DNA of 41,618 bases from positions 8,917-50,534 of the forward strand of contig NHHW01000006.1 in assembly GCA_002172185.1 (NCBI GenBank), given 5' to 3'. The DNA comes from Euryarchaeota archaeon TMED173. GTDB lineage: Archaea > Thermoplasmatota > Poseidoniia > Poseidoniales > Thalassarchaeaceae. The notes under the pieces were generated by a model that was not told the DNA's origin, made no database searches, and saw nothing but the letters and a program-made list of their open reading frames with translations. A program made the position numbers and the translations under genes. Each line of letters begins with the position of its first letter. The stretch's first letter is position 1. This document shows positions 32,871 through 41,512 of the stretch, one piece after another.

Positions 32871-33104
32871 ATGTCGACCGGGTACGTTCTACTTGATGTG
32901 GAACCTGGGACGGAGCATTCGGTATTCGAAAAAGCGTCTTCATTGCCCTTTGTCTCAGACGCTCAGGTCCTATTCGGGGATCACGATATGATTCTAAAAA
33001 TTGATGCAGAAAGTATCGGTGAAATCGCCAAGTTAGTTGTTGATTCAGTACGTTCAATAGAGGGTGTTACAAATACAAAGACACTGGCTTGTGCAGAGTT
33101 GTAA
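32871..33104 (+). CDS. Stand-alone Lrp/AsnC ligand-binding (RAM) domain protein
   Basis: A 77-residue protein equal to the effector-binding half of Lrp/AsnC regulators (GYVLLDVEPGTEHSVFEKAS, then GDHDMILKIDAESIGEIAKL), with no helix-turn-helix. Such RAM-only proteins assemble as dimers or larger rings and may sense amino acids or modulate full-length Lrp proteins. It is divergent from the macrodomain gene and precedes MC1 with a 106-bp spacer that carries a separate promoter-like element. Confidence 0.9.
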   Translation: MSTGYVLLDVEPGTEHSVFEKASSLPFVSDAQVLFGDHDMILKIDAESIGEIAKLVVDSVRSIEGVTNTKTLACAEL

Positions 33105-33166
33105 TTATTCTCAAAATCACAAAATTAGCATACTTAGCCCCAGTAGCACGTTATTTCAGCTCATAG

Positions 33167-33174
33167 TTTAATAT
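33167..33174 (+). promoter_or_regulatory. Putative TATA box of the MC1 gene
   Basis: TTTAATAT lies about 40 bp before the MC1 start codon. With normal archaeal spacing, transcription would begin near 33195, giving a very short leader with the GGAGG. Confidence 0.4.
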
Positions 33175-33184
33175 CTATACAGGA

Positions 33185-33201
33185 CCTCCGAAGGTCGGAG
33201 G
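33185..33201 (+). promoter_or_regulatory. Hairpin overlapping the MC1 ribosome-binding site
   Basis: CCTCCGA (33185-33191) and TCGGAGG (33195-33201) are perfect 7-base complements around AGG. The right arm contains the Shine-Dalgarno GGAGG, nine bases before the ATG. In RNA the hairpin would hide that site if transcription starts upstream of it. As DNA it is a twofold site at the probable start of transcription. Confidence 0.6.
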
Positions 33202-33210
33202 AATCCAAGA

Positions 33211-33474
33211 ATGTCAGACAAGAAATATTTCGTGTTGATGCAGAACGGCAAGGACACTGCTCAAGTGTTCCACAGCAAGCAGCCTAGGGGTGCAGCCCTG
33301 AAGGCGGCTTCAAGAGGTGTCACAGACATCCAATTAAGGGAAAGAGGAACTAACAGGGTACATGTGTTCTCTGGTTCTAAGTCCAAGGTTCCTAAGGGTG
33401 CAAACGCACCAGACTGGCTACCAGATATGATTAACAAGGCCAATGTAAAGAAGTTGCGTATTGACCGATTGTGA
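33211..33474 (+). CDS. Archaeal chromosomal protein MC1
   Basis: Abundant small DNA-binding protein of 87 residues that bends DNA sharply. The family pattern is clear: KYFVLMQNGKDTAQVFHSKQ followed by PRGAALKAASRG, then IQLRERGTNRVHVFSG, then APDWLPDMINKANVKKLRID. The aromatic, proline and basic positions of the DNA-bending loop are kept. A strong GGAGG sits nine bases before the ATG, within a hairpin. MC1 is known from methanogens, haloarchaea and marine euryarchaea, and here it supports the organism assignment. Confidence 0.95.
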   Translation: MSDKKYFVLMQNGKDTAQVFHSKQPRGAALKAASRGVTDIQLRERGTNRVHVFSGSKSKVPKGANAPDWLPDMINKANVKKLRIDRL

Positions 33475-33496
33475 GAATAGTCGTAATCTACGTTTC

Positions 33497-33536
33497 CATC
33501 CGGTAATCGAAAACTATTAGCGGATGCGCTGTTTTT
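33497..33536 (+). terminator. Possible terminator after MC1
   Basis: The 6-bp arms CATCCG (33497-33502) and CGGATG (33521-33526) flank an 18-bp loop and are followed by a run of five T at 33532-33536. It lies in the 78-bp spacer between MC1 and the convergent sdhB. The long loop makes it weak as a hairpin; the T-run alone may suffice in archaea. Confidence 0.35.
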
Positions 33537-33552
33537 CCGAAACCAAGCGTCT

Positions 33553-34482
33553 TCATTCTGATCGGAATCTCTCGCGGGCCTTTTCGGATCTCTCCGACTC
33601 TTGCTTCTTCGCCTCTTCCATTCTTGCCCTCTCAGCATCAAGAGCGATTTTGGCCTTCTTGTTGTTCCCAGGATCACTTGCTTCAACAAAATCATCAGAT
33701 AAATAGCTGAAAACTCCAGAAGTCAGATTTGCTATGGCTTTAATTGGATTTATCATCGGATCGAAGTATTCTGTCACTACTCTTTCCTTTAGTGGTATCA
33801 GAGCGTTATCCGTGATTTGTATTCCAGCGGGACATACTTCTGTACAACATCTGGTGATGTTGCAGTAGCTTATTCCAAAGTCATCTTTGATTTCTGGAAT
33901 TCTACTCTCTGTATCTAATGGGTGCATCTCCAAGCTAGCAAGTCTCACGAAGAATCTTGGCCCTGCGAACTCATCGAACTTCTGGTGCTCCCTCATCACG
34001 TGACAAGTATTGACACAAAGCATACACTCAATACAAGATCTAAACTCTTGTATTCTATCAGCCTCATGCTGATTGAATACCCAGTCAGGCTCTTCTGGAC
34101 CGTTGATCGGCTTAATTTTCCTATCCATTTCGTAGGCCCAGGAAGTATCCGTCACCAAATCTCGAACCAATGGGAATGACTGCATAGGACGAACATCCAC
34201 AGGACCTTCGTAATCACCCATCTCATCCTTGATGTCATCCATTCTTGTCATGCACATTAGTCTCGGTTTACCATTCACTTCTGCACTGCAAGAACCACAT
34301 TTCCCTGCCTTACAGTTCCAGCGACAAGCCAGATCAGGGGCTTCCTCTGCCTGAATTCTGTGAATCACATCCAGTACAACCATGCCCTCGTCTAAATCCA
34401 CGGTATATTCCTTCATTTCTCCAATTGGAGAACCATCTTCATCAGGAGATCCTCTGAAAACACTGAATGTTATCTTCTCCAT
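33553..34482 (-). CDS. sdhB: Succinate dehydrogenase / fumarate reductase iron-sulfur subunit
   Basis: Electron-transfer subunit of respiratory complex II, 309 residues. The 2Fe-2S domain has CRWNCKAGKCGSCSAEVNG plus a later cysteine (RLMC). The C-terminal ferredoxin-like domain has CIECMLCVNTCHVM and CCTEVCPAGIQ for the 4Fe-4S and 3Fe-4S clusters. A charged tail of about 40 residues (ALDAERARMEEAKKQ and on) extends beyond the core, which is longer than usual. Its ATG lies one base after the sdhA stop, with a GGAGGAGGAG inside the end of sdhA. Confidence 0.96.
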   Translation of the reverse strand: MEKITFSVFRGSPDEDGSPIGEMKEYTVDLDEGMVVLDVIHRIQAEEAPDLACRWNCKAGKCGSCSAEVNGKPRLMCMTRMDDIKDEMGDYEGPVDVRPMQSFPLVRDLVTDTSWAYEMDRKIKPINGPEEPDWVFNQHEADRIQEFRSCIECMLCVNTCHVMREHQKFDEFAGPRFFVRLASLEMHPLDTESRIPEIKDDFGISYCNITRCCTEVCPAGIQITDNALIPLKERVVTEYFDPMINPIKAIANLTSGVFSYLSDDFVEASDPGNNKKAKIALDAERARMEEAKKQESERSEKARERFRSE

Positions 34483-34483
34483 T

Positions 34484-36313
34484 CTACTCCTCCTCCGATA
34501 AGTCTTCAGAGTCCAATAGATCTTTCAAATCTTCAGGTATGGGCGGGTAAGACGTATAGTCGATTTCCATCTTCCCATCTATTTGCATGATCCTACTATT
34601 GATCTTCCCCCATTTTGAATTGTCAGGATACGGAAAGTCATCTCTTGTGTGCCCTCCCCTGCTTTCCTCTCTCATCAATGCGGATAGGGCACACATCCTG
34701 CTTACGTCTATCATTGCAGATATCTCCAATGCTTGATGCCAACCCGGATTGTAGACCCTTCCACCCGGAGACGTCGTATTTTTCCCCCTGACCTCTAGCT
34801 CGTCTAGATCCTCCAAAGCTTCTTCGAGAAGTTCGCGTGTTCGGATTATTCCAACTTTATTTTGCATCATAACTCTGAGATCCTCGACTACCTTTGCAGG
34901 ATTTTCGCCGCCTTCTCTGTCTAGAGGTTCAAATATCTCCAATATTACTCTGTCAATTTCGTCTCCATCCATCTCTGCGAATCTATCTATTTGCTTTGCC
35001 GACTTAGCAGCGTGCTCGCCAGCAATCTTTCCGAAAGTAATGAGGTCGGACAAAGAATTACCTCCTAGGCGGTTCGCACCATGAAGACCAGTCGCCGCTT
35101 CGCCTGCTGCGAAAAGTCCGGGAACCGATGTCTCTTGCGTGATGGGGTCAACTCGTACTCCGCCCATCACGTAGTGAGCCGTGGGACCAACCTCCATGGG
35201 CTCCTTCGTAATATCAACAGCTGCAAGCTCCATAAATTGATGATACATTCCCGGAAGCTTCTTTTTTATTTCCTCTGACTTCCTCCAAGAGATATCCAAG
35301 TAAGCCCCTCCGTGTTCGGATGCTCTACCAGCAGCCTTCTCACTGTTGATTGCCTTGGCAACTACATCTCTGGTGAGCAGCTCCGGAGGTCTTCTTTTTG
35401 TGGCAAGTTTTCCTGCTACTACTTCTTTCACCCACTCACTTGACTCGGACTCAGTGTCAGCGAATTCTTCTCTGTACATTTCGGGCACATAATCGAACAT
35501 GAATCTCTCGTCCTCAGAATTTGTTAGCACCCCTCCCTCCCCTCTGACTCCTTCTGTGACCAATATGCCCTTTACAGAGGGCGGCCAAATCATTCCCGTT
35601 GGATGGAATTGAACGAATTCCATGTCTCCCATCTCTGCCCCCGTCCAGTAAGCAAGAGCATGACCTTCACCGGTGTACTCCCAAGAGCCGGAACACACCT
35701 CCCAACAGCGAGTTATTCCTCCTGTTGCCAGAACAATCGACTTGGCCCTGAAAAGGTGTAGGGAACCGTCTGACCTATTGTATGCGAAGCAACCTACTAC
35801 TCTGCCATCCTTCTTGAATAAGTGGCGCACAGTGTACTCCATGAAGACCTCCATTCCAGTGTGGATTCCTCTCTGTTGGAGTGTTCGTATCAGCTCCAAA
35901 CCAGTTGCGTCCCCGATATGAGCAAGTCTGGGGTATGTGTGACCTCCGAAATTCCTCTGACTTGTCTTACCCTCTGATGTTCTATCGAACACAGCACCCC
36001 ATTGTTCCAACTCTCTTATCCTGTCAGGAGCCTGCTGTGCGTGGACCTTGGCCATCCTCCAGTCTGAAAGATACTTTCCTCCCTTCATAGTGTCTCTGAA
36101 ATGTACCTTCCAAGAATCTCTATGATCCTTGTTAGCTAGTGCAGCGGCCGCTCCTCCCTCGGCCATTACTGTGTGGGCCTTACCAAGCATAGATTTGGTG
36201 ATCATGCCAACCTTGGCCCCGTTCGAACTTGCCTCTATGGCAGCCCTCAATCCTGCCCCTCCTGCTCCAATAACGACCACGTCAAAGTCCCATTCCGAAT
36301 ATGATTTATCCAT
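34484..36313 (-). CDS. sdhA: Succinate dehydrogenase / fumarate reductase flavoprotein subunit
   Basis: Catalytic subunit of complex II, 609 residues, with covalently bound FAD expected. The dinucleotide motif is VVVIGAGGAGLRAAIEAS. The histidine for FAD attachment lies in GKAHTVMAEGGAAAAL. Substrate-site segments are QFHPTGMIWPP and EGVRGEGGVLTN, and the late FAAGEAATGLHGANRLGGNS is typical. An AGGTG precedes the ATG. It lies between the membrane anchor gene and sdhB in a three-gene operon (anchor, sdhA, sdhB). Confidence 0.97.
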   Translation of the reverse strand: MDKSYSEWDFDVVVIGAGGAGLRAAIEASSNGAKVGMITKSMLGKAHTVMAEGGAAAALANKDHRDSWKVHFRDTMKGGKYLSDWRMAKVHAQQAPDRIRELEQWGAVFDRTSEGKTSQRNFGGHTYPRLAHIGDATGLELIRTLQQRGIHTGMEVFMEYTVRHLFKKDGRVVGCFAYNRSDGSLHLFRAKSIVLATGGITRCWEVCSGSWEYTGEGHALAYWTGAEMGDMEFVQFHPTGMIWPPSVKGILVTEGVRGEGGVLTNSEDERFMFDYVPEMYREEFADTESESSEWVKEVVAGKLATKRRPPELLTRDVVAKAINSEKAAGRASEHGGAYLDISWRKSEEIKKKLPGMYHQFMELAAVDITKEPMEVGPTAHYVMGGVRVDPITQETSVPGLFAAGEAATGLHGANRLGGNSLSDLITFGKIAGEHAAKSAKQIDRFAEMDGDEIDRVILEIFEPLDREGGENPAKVVEDLRVMMQNKVGIIRTRELLEEALEDLDELEVRGKNTTSPGGRVYNPGWHQALEISAMIDVSRMCALSALMREESRGGHTRDDFPYPDNSKWGKINSRIMQIDGKMEIDYTSYPPIPEDLKDLLDSEDLSEEE

Positions 36314-36321
36314 TTAAACAC

Positions 36322-37119
36322 CTAAATTTTGAAGCTTGGATCACTCAGAAATCCTTCAGCAACGGCCCACACGAATAAGTCTCCCAAGAACACCATCCCC
36401 AAGCTTGTCCAGAACCAGAATCCATGGTGGACATTAGCCTTGGAGACGAACCTGAAGATATTTCCTTGAATTTTCTCAAACCCTACGTTCCATCTCTTGT
36501 TTCCTCCTCCGACCAGGTGCCTGAAGGCGTGACAAGAGGTAACATACATCGTAAGCAAGAAAGACTCCGCAGCTAGGACGAATGTTCCTACTGAGAAACC
36601 ATATGAGTCAGGACCTTCTACCTCATGGAATCTGAGAGTGTGAAGAACGTCGATGTACTTCATGAATAGAATGATGATAGCAAGATATAGCATTATTCTA
36701 TGGATGTTATTGAAGATGAACAAGCCCCCTTCACCCCTATAGCCAAGAGATTTGGAGATTTTTGGCTCTGCCACTACACATGCTACGGGACTAGCAAAAA
36801 ACGTCCTGTAGTAGACGCGCCGCATGTAGTAGCATGTACCTCTGAAACCGAACGGAATCCAGAGAATCAACATAGCAGAATTGGCCCAAGCAGGGACTTC
36901 CAAACTCCACAGGTGAATTATGTCCGGCGAGAAAATTGGGCTAGTCACTCTATGATCATCGTAATGAATTGCACCATCAAAAAAAATCAATCTGATAAAC
37001 GTATAAACTAAGGCCGCCGTGAGGGCGACTCCCATCCAAAGGGGTTCCATCCACCAACGGTCTATTCTATTTGTCTCACCGAAGCCTTGGCTAATTGGAA
37101 GTTTGAAACTAGTTGCCAT
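36322..37119 (-). CDS. sdhC: Succinate dehydrogenase single membrane-anchor subunit
   Basis: A 265-residue membrane protein with about five hydrophobic helices, first in the operon before sdhA and sdhB. One anchor of this size replaces separate SdhC and SdhD. The stretch IPFGFRGTCYYMRRVYYRTF followed by VACVVAEPK closely resembles the anchors of actinobacterial-type succinate dehydrogenases. Several conserved histidines (HRIML, CHAFRHL, HHGFWFW) could bind haem b. It is expected to pass electrons to a membrane quinone, which agrees with the UbiA/UbiD genes elsewhere in the window. Confidence 0.85.
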   Translation of the reverse strand: MATSFKLPISQGFGETNRIDRWWMEPLWMGVALTAALVYTFIRLIFFDGAIHYDDHRVTSPIFSPDIIHLWSLEVPAWANSAMLILWIPFGFRGTCYYMRRVYYRTFFASPVACVVAEPKISKSLGYRGEGGLFIFNNIHRIMLYLAIIILFMKYIDVLHTLRFHEVEGPDSYGFSVGTFVLAAESFLLTMYVTSCHAFRHLVGGGNKRWNVGFEKIQGNIFRFVSKANVHHGFWFWTSLGMVFLGDLFVWAVAEGFLSDPSFKI

Positions 37120-37174
37120 TGTTCAACTCACTACCCGTCCCGCAGGAGCATTAATCCTACACGAAAGGAACTAC

Positions 37175-37183
37175 CATTTTAAT
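37175..37183 (-). promoter_or_regulatory. Putative TATA box of the sdh operon
   Basis: Reads ATTAAAATG on the minus strand, about 60 bp before the sdhC ATG, leaving a leader of roughly 30 bases. It is immediately downstream of the paired TCTGTGAAAT repeats. Confidence 0.4.
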
Positions 37184-37188
37184 CCGAG

Positions 37189-37217
37189 TCTGTGAAATTA
37201 ATTCAATTCTGTGAAAT
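37189..37217. repeat. Direct repeat TCTGTGAAAT pair upstream of sdh
   Basis: Identical 10-bp copies at 37189-37198 and 37208-37217, 19 bp apart start to start. They lie just upstream of the probable sdh TATA box, in the 146-bp spacer between sdhC and the aldehyde dehydrogenase gene, where an activator could bind. Confidence 0.55.
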
Positions 37218-37265
37218 ATCGCGTTTAGAGTAGTTACACACTCACGCCTTTTCAGAGATTTTTTT

Positions 37266-38894
37266 CTAGGCCAGAGCGGAATAATCCGCTTCCGCTTCTT
37301 CGATATGAATCTCATCAACATCCATTTGGGCTAGTTGTAACTTTCCTGAGAGCTCGTCATTTACTGCGTGCCAGTATGAGTAGGCCTCTAAGACCCAAAT
37401 TCCTGACTCTCTAGTGCCGTTTCCACTCTCCTTAACTCCTCCAAAGGGGAGATGTGCCTCCGCTCCAGTGGTCGAGTTGTTGATCCCTGTCATACCTGCC
37501 TTAATACCCGTCTTGAAGCGGTATGCCTCTAACCTATCGTTTGTATAGCACGCACTTGAAAGTCCGTATGGGGAAGCATTGGCCAAGTACAAGGCATGTT
37601 CGAAATCCTTCGCCCTAACAACTGTGACAGCAGGGCCAAAGATCTCCTCTTGGAAGCATTGCATATCTTCTGTAACTTCTGTATACACGTGTGGCCACAT
37701 GTAAACCCCTTCAGATGCATCCCCAAGGAAGTTTGTTGGCTTGTTTTCATTCGTAATCAGCCCCTCTCCCCAGAGTTTTGTAGCACCGTCTGATTCACAC
37801 ATCCCTAGATCCCTGAGGAAATCGTCCGCATATTTCTGAGAAAGCATTGGACCGTAAAGGACATCATCATACCTTAGTGAGTCGCCTATCCTGGTATCCT
37901 TGACCTTGGACATGAACTTGGACATGAACTCATCATAGACGTCTTCGTGGATGATCAAGTTCCCTAGGCTAGTACATCGTTGTCCTGCAGTACCAAAAGA
38001 TGCCCAATAAGCTCCTTCAACTGCATTGTCTATATTGGCTGAAGGCATCACCACCAAGGGATTCTTACCTCCGAGCTCCAGGGAGCAGGATACGAGATTC
38101 CTTCCGCACACTTCTCCGATCATTTTACCCACTGAGGTTGAACCGGTAAAACTGATTTTGTTTACCAGTCCTTTGTCCGCAGAGTCTACAAGGAATTGTC
38201 CCGCCCCGCTGCCTTTTCCGTGAATCAGGTTGATTACACCATTAGGTAAGCCCGCCTCATGCATTATCCTAGTTAGCATGAATGATAGTAGCGGAGAGTC
38301 CTGAGGACTTTTCCATACGCATGTATTCCCACACATTATTGCTGGAATCATCTTCCAGAATGGGACCGCAGAAGGGAAGTTGCTTGCATTGATTATCCCA
38401 CATACGCCCAAGGGTCTCCTGTATGTGAAAAGCTCCTTATCTGGCAATTCTGAGTTAACTGTCTGGCCATACAGCCTCCTTCCCTCAGACTGGAAGAATA
38501 GACACGTGTCGATAGCCTCCTGCACTTCTCCCGCACTCTCTTTCAGGGTCTTCCCTATCTCTCTAGTTTCGACTCTGACGATGTCATCCTTGTATTCCAT
38601 CAGTAATCTTCCCATGTTGCCAATAATTTGCCCCCGAGAGGGAGCAGGAGTCATTGACCACTCAGAGAATGCGCTTCTTGCAGATTCTAAGGCATCGTTC
38701 ACGTCCTCTTTAGTAGATAGGGGGAAAACTCCGAGGCAGTCATCTATCAATGCAGGATTCCTACTTTCGAAGGTCTTCCCATCACTGGAATCGCGTAACT
38801 CCCCGTTGATTATGTTGTATCCTACCACAGTGGGGCTGCCATTGGGATTTCCTTTTTGTAAAATCTCGAATCCAGTCTCTAGTACGTGTGCCAT
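37266..38894 (-). CDS. NAD(P)-dependent aldehyde dehydrogenase, substrate unknown
   Basis: Oxidoreductase of 542 residues with the standard fold. The catalytic cysteine is in FGTAGQRCTSLGN and the glutamate in LELGGKNPLVV. The cofactor loop is SFTGSTSVGKMIG, and the late segment is EIFGPAVTVVRAKDFEHAL, followed by HLPFGGVKESGNGTRESG. The GQRCTS context resembles the ALDH7 and related semialdehyde dehydrogenases, but the substrate cannot be read from sequence. It stands alone, divergent from the Cdc48 gene. A 12-bp tandem duplication encodes FMSKFMSK in a surface region. Confidence 0.92.
   Translation of the reverse strand: MAHVLETGFEILQKGNPNGSPTVVGYNIINGELRDSSDGKTFESRNPALIDDCLGVFPLSTKEDVNDALESARSAFSEWSMTPAPSRGQIIGNMGRLLMEYKDDIVRVETREIGKTLKESAGEVQEAIDTCLFFQSEGRRLYGQTVNSELPDKELFTYRRPLGVCGIINASNFPSAVPFWKMIPAIMCGNTCVWKSPQDSPLLSFMLTRIMHEAGLPNGVINLIHGKGSGAGQFLVDSADKGLVNKISFTGSTSVGKMIGEVCGRNLVSCSLELGGKNPLVVMPSANIDNAVEGAYWASFGTAGQRCTSLGNLIIHEDVYDEFMSKFMSKVKDTRIGDSLRYDDVLYGPMLSQKYADDFLRDLGMCESDGATKLWGEGLITNENKPTNFLGDASEGVYMWPHVYTEVTEDMQCFQEEIFGPAVTVVRAKDFEHALYLANASPYGLSSACYTNDRLEAYRFKTGIKAGMTGINNSTTGAEAHLPFGGVKESGNGTRESGIWVLEAYSYWHAVNDELSGKLQLAQMDVDEIHIEEAEADYSALA
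37905..37928. repeat. 12-bp tandem duplication in the aldehyde dehydrogenase gene
   Basis: Two exact copies of CTTGGACATGAA give FMSK twice in the protein. The insertion is short and in frame. Confidence 0.85.
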
Positions 38895-39035
38895 GATGCT
38901 CGCGAACGCTACCTCTGAAATGAATCATGCGCATCAGACATCTTTGCTCCGATAACCATTTTACCCTGCGGAGAATCCTCCAATGCTGGGTTTAACTACC
39001 CCCGATGCACGAGACGAGACGGTAGGGAGCCAATT

Positions 39036-41261
39036 ATGACGACAGAAAATAAAGATTCACTTACCCTTAGAGTAGCTAAAGCTATCCCCAGCGATGTAGG
39101 TCATGGTAGAGCCAGAGTCCCCTTCGACAACGATCTCAGCCTAAAGCCCGGAGATATAGTTGAGATCGAGGGAGAGACGAAGACTGCAGCAATAGTTTGG
39201 AGATGCAGGCCAGAAGATGCCAATCTCGGAGTTATCAGGATTGACGGCATAATTAGAAAGAACGCAGGAGTAAGTTTAGGCGATAGAGCAGAAATCAGAA
39301 AAGTTGAGGTTGAGCCTTGCACTAGATTGATCCTAAGTCCTGTTATGGCCAAGCAACAAAAGGTAAGATTTGGACCCGGTATTGAGGGATTTGCGAGAAG
39401 GGGTCTAAACAAGAGACCAGTTGTTGCAGGTGATAGGATTTTCATTCCAGGTATGACTCTCTTCGCAGAAGCTCTTCCTTTCGCAATAGTTCAGACTAGT
39501 CCGAAAGGAATTGTCCAAGTTCTTCCAGATACAGAGATTATCATCAAGGAGGATGCTCTTGATCACGAAGAAGAAAATTTAGTTCAGACTATTTCTTACG
39601 AAGATATCGGCGGTATTGCAAACCAACTTCAGAAAGTAAGAGAGATGATCGAACTTCCCCTAAAGCACCCGATTTTATTCAGAAGATTGGGCATTGATCC
39701 ACCTCGCGGTGTTCTTCTTCATGGCCCACCAGGGACTGGAAAGACTCTGATCGCAAAAGCAGTCGCTTCAGAAACTAAGGCACACTTTACTTCCATTAAT
39801 GGACCTGAAATCATATCAAAGTACTATGGGGAAAGTGAAAAACAACTTAGAGAGATCTTCGATGAAGCAGCTGCGAACGCTCCAGCAATTATCTTCATCG
39901 ATGAGCTAGACAGTATTGCTCCCAAGAGAGAGGATGTAACTGGAGAAGTAGAGAGGAGAGTCGTTGCCCAGCTTCTTACCCTTCTCGATGGAATGGGGGG
40001 AAGGGACAACGTTGTTGTTATTGGAGCAACGAATAGGAGAGATGCGATTGACCAAGCCCTAAGAAGGCCAGGTAGATTTGACAGGGAGCTAGAAATCGGG
40101 GTTCCAGATAAATCTGGGAGAGGGGAAATATTAGAGATCCACACCAGAGATATGCCAATAAGCGATGACTACAATCTTGACTGGCTATTGGATAACACTC
40201 ATGGTTTTGTCGGAGCAGATATCTCAGCTTTGGTTAGAGAGGCTGCTATGAAGGCATTACGGAGATATCTTCCAGAAATTGATCTCGACGAGGAAGAAAT
40301 TGCCCCAGAGGTAATCGAAAAGATGGAAGTAAGAATGTCAGATTTCCAAGAGGCGTTAAGGGAGATTGAACCCAGCGCATTAAGAGAAATTTATGTTGAA
40401 GTTCCAGAGGTAACATGGGACCAGGTTGGTGGACTAGAAGATGTCAAAGATAGGCTCAAGGAGAGTATAGAATGGCCACTAAATATGCCTGAGAAATTCG
40501 AGCATTTTGGAATATCTCCTCCGAGGGGAATTATGTTATTTGGAGCTCCTGGTACTGGAAAGACACTAATTGCAAAGGCTATAGCAAACGAAGCAAAAGC
40601 TAATTTTATCACAATAAAAGGTCCAGAACTAATCTCTAAGTGGGTTGGAGAATCAGAGAAAGCTGTTAGAGAAGTTTTCAAGAAAGCTAAGCAGTCAAGT
40701 CCTTCAATAGTTTTCTTAGATGAATTTGAGAGTATAGCAGGAATGAGGAGAGGTCATTCTGGCGAGGGATCAGATGTAATGAATAGAGTTGTTAATCAGC
40801 TTCTCAGTAGTCTAGATGGAGTCGAGGGAATGGAAGGAGTGATTGTTGTGGCCGCGACAAATAGGCCAGAGATGATCGACCCAGCTCTAATGAGAAGTGG
40901 ACGATTTGAGAGAGTTCTGCACATACCTCCTCCCGATAAGGAATCTAGAGAAGCAATATTGAAGATTCATACTAATAAGATGCCTATTGGAAAGTTCAAA
41001 ATTGATGATTTAGCAAGTCTAATGGAGAACTTCACAGGTGCTGATATTGAAGCTGTATGTAGAGAAGCAGCTCTAATTGCTATGAGAGACGGTAAGAAGA
41101 CAGTAACAAGGAAACATTTTGAAACAGCCACTGAGAGAGTGAGGCCAACAGTGACTGAGGAAATGCTTCAATACTACTCAAAGATGGAAGAAAATCTTAC
41201 CAGTGGACTGGAGTCAGTAAGAAGAACTACAGCCTCTATTGCAGGAATAGAATTAATTTGA
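39036..41261 (+). CDS. Cdc48/VAT-type double AAA+ ATPase
   Basis: Hexameric unfoldase of 741 residues that threads proteins toward the proteasome. The N-domain (first 190 residues) has the double-psi barrel segment [19 protein letters not shown]1 has [33 protein letters not shown] and a second region [17 protein letters not shown]2 has [33 protein letters not shown] and [17 protein letters not shown]2 Walker B reads DEFES where the family usually has DEIDA, which keeps the catalytic DE. The C-terminal tail is short and lacks a clear HbYX ending. A GGGAG lies six bases before the ATG. The PRC-barrel gene follows with a one-base overlap. Confidence 0.96.
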   Translation: MTTENKDSLTLRVAKAIPSDVGHGRARVPFDNDLSLKPGDIVEIEGETKTAAIVWRCRPEDANLGVIRIDGIIRKNAGVSLGDRAEIRKVEVEPCTRLILSPVMAKQQKVRFGPGIEGFARRGLNKRPVVAGDRIFIPGMTLFAEALPFAIVQTSPKGIVQVLPDTEIIIKEDALDHEEENLVQTISYEDIGGIANQLQKVREMIELPLKHPILFRRLGIDPPRGVLLHGPPGTGKTLIAKAVASETKAHFTSINGPEIISKYYGESEKQLREIFDEAAANAPAIIFIDELDSIAPKREDVTGEVERRVVAQLLTLLDGMGGRDNVVVIGATNRRDAIDQALRRPGRFDRELEIGVPDKSGRGEILEIHTRDMPISDDYNLDWLLDNTHGFVGADISALVREAAMKALRRYLPEIDLDEEEIAPEVIEKMEVRMSDFQEALREIEPSALREIYVEVPEVTWDQVGGLEDVKDRLKESIEWPLNMPEKFEHFGISPPRGIMLFGAPGTGKTLIAKAIANEAKANFITIKGPELISKWVGESEKAVREVFKKAKQSSPSIVFLDEFESIAGMRRGHSGEGSDVMNRVVNQLLSSLDGVEGMEGVIVVAATNRPEMIDPALMRSGRFERVLHIPPPDKESREAILKIHTNKMPIGKFKIDDLASLMENFTGADIEAVCREAALIAMRDGKKTVTRKHFETATERVRPTVTEEMLQYYSKMEENLTSGLESVRRTTASIAGIELI

Positions 41262-41512
41262 TGATTATTATGAAGACAACCTTCGGACAAGAAATTCTTA
41301 CTCGGAAGGTAGTTGATTCAGCAGGTGATTTACTTGGACGTCTTGCAGACTTCAGTGTAGATGTAAGTACTGGAAATATAGTCTCATTACTGGTTGTAAC
41401 CGAAGCCGGAATAGATCCTAATGAACTTCCTTGGCCCACTACAGACGGTTTTCTTGCAGTTCCGGTGGAGGAAGTTTCTAGTATTGGTTCAGTAGTAGAA
41501 TTATCGAGATAG
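41261..41512 (+). CDS. PRC-barrel domain protein
   Basis: An 83-residue protein that is a single PRC-barrel: ILTRKVVDSAGDLLGRLADF followed by VDVSTGNIVSLLVV and ending FLAVPVEEVSSIGSVVEL. Its ATG overlaps the Cdc48 stop (TGATG), so translation is probably coupled; an ATG at 41270 (MKTTFGQ) is an alternative start. PRC-barrel proteins act as adaptors, for example the CdpB proteins in haloarchaeal cell division and PRC domains in RNA-processing proteins. The link with Cdc48 here is by position only. Confidence 0.85.
   Translation: MIIMKTTFGQEILTRKVVDSAGDLLGRLADFSVDVSTGNIVSLLVVTEAGIDPNELPWPTTDGFLAVPVEEVSSIGSVVELSR

Noticed and set aside
16622-38894. A lysine-degradation pair of the aminotransferase and the aldehyde dehydrogenase
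   Set aside because: The two genes are about 20 kb apart and neither substrate can be read from sequence, so a shared pathway is not supported.
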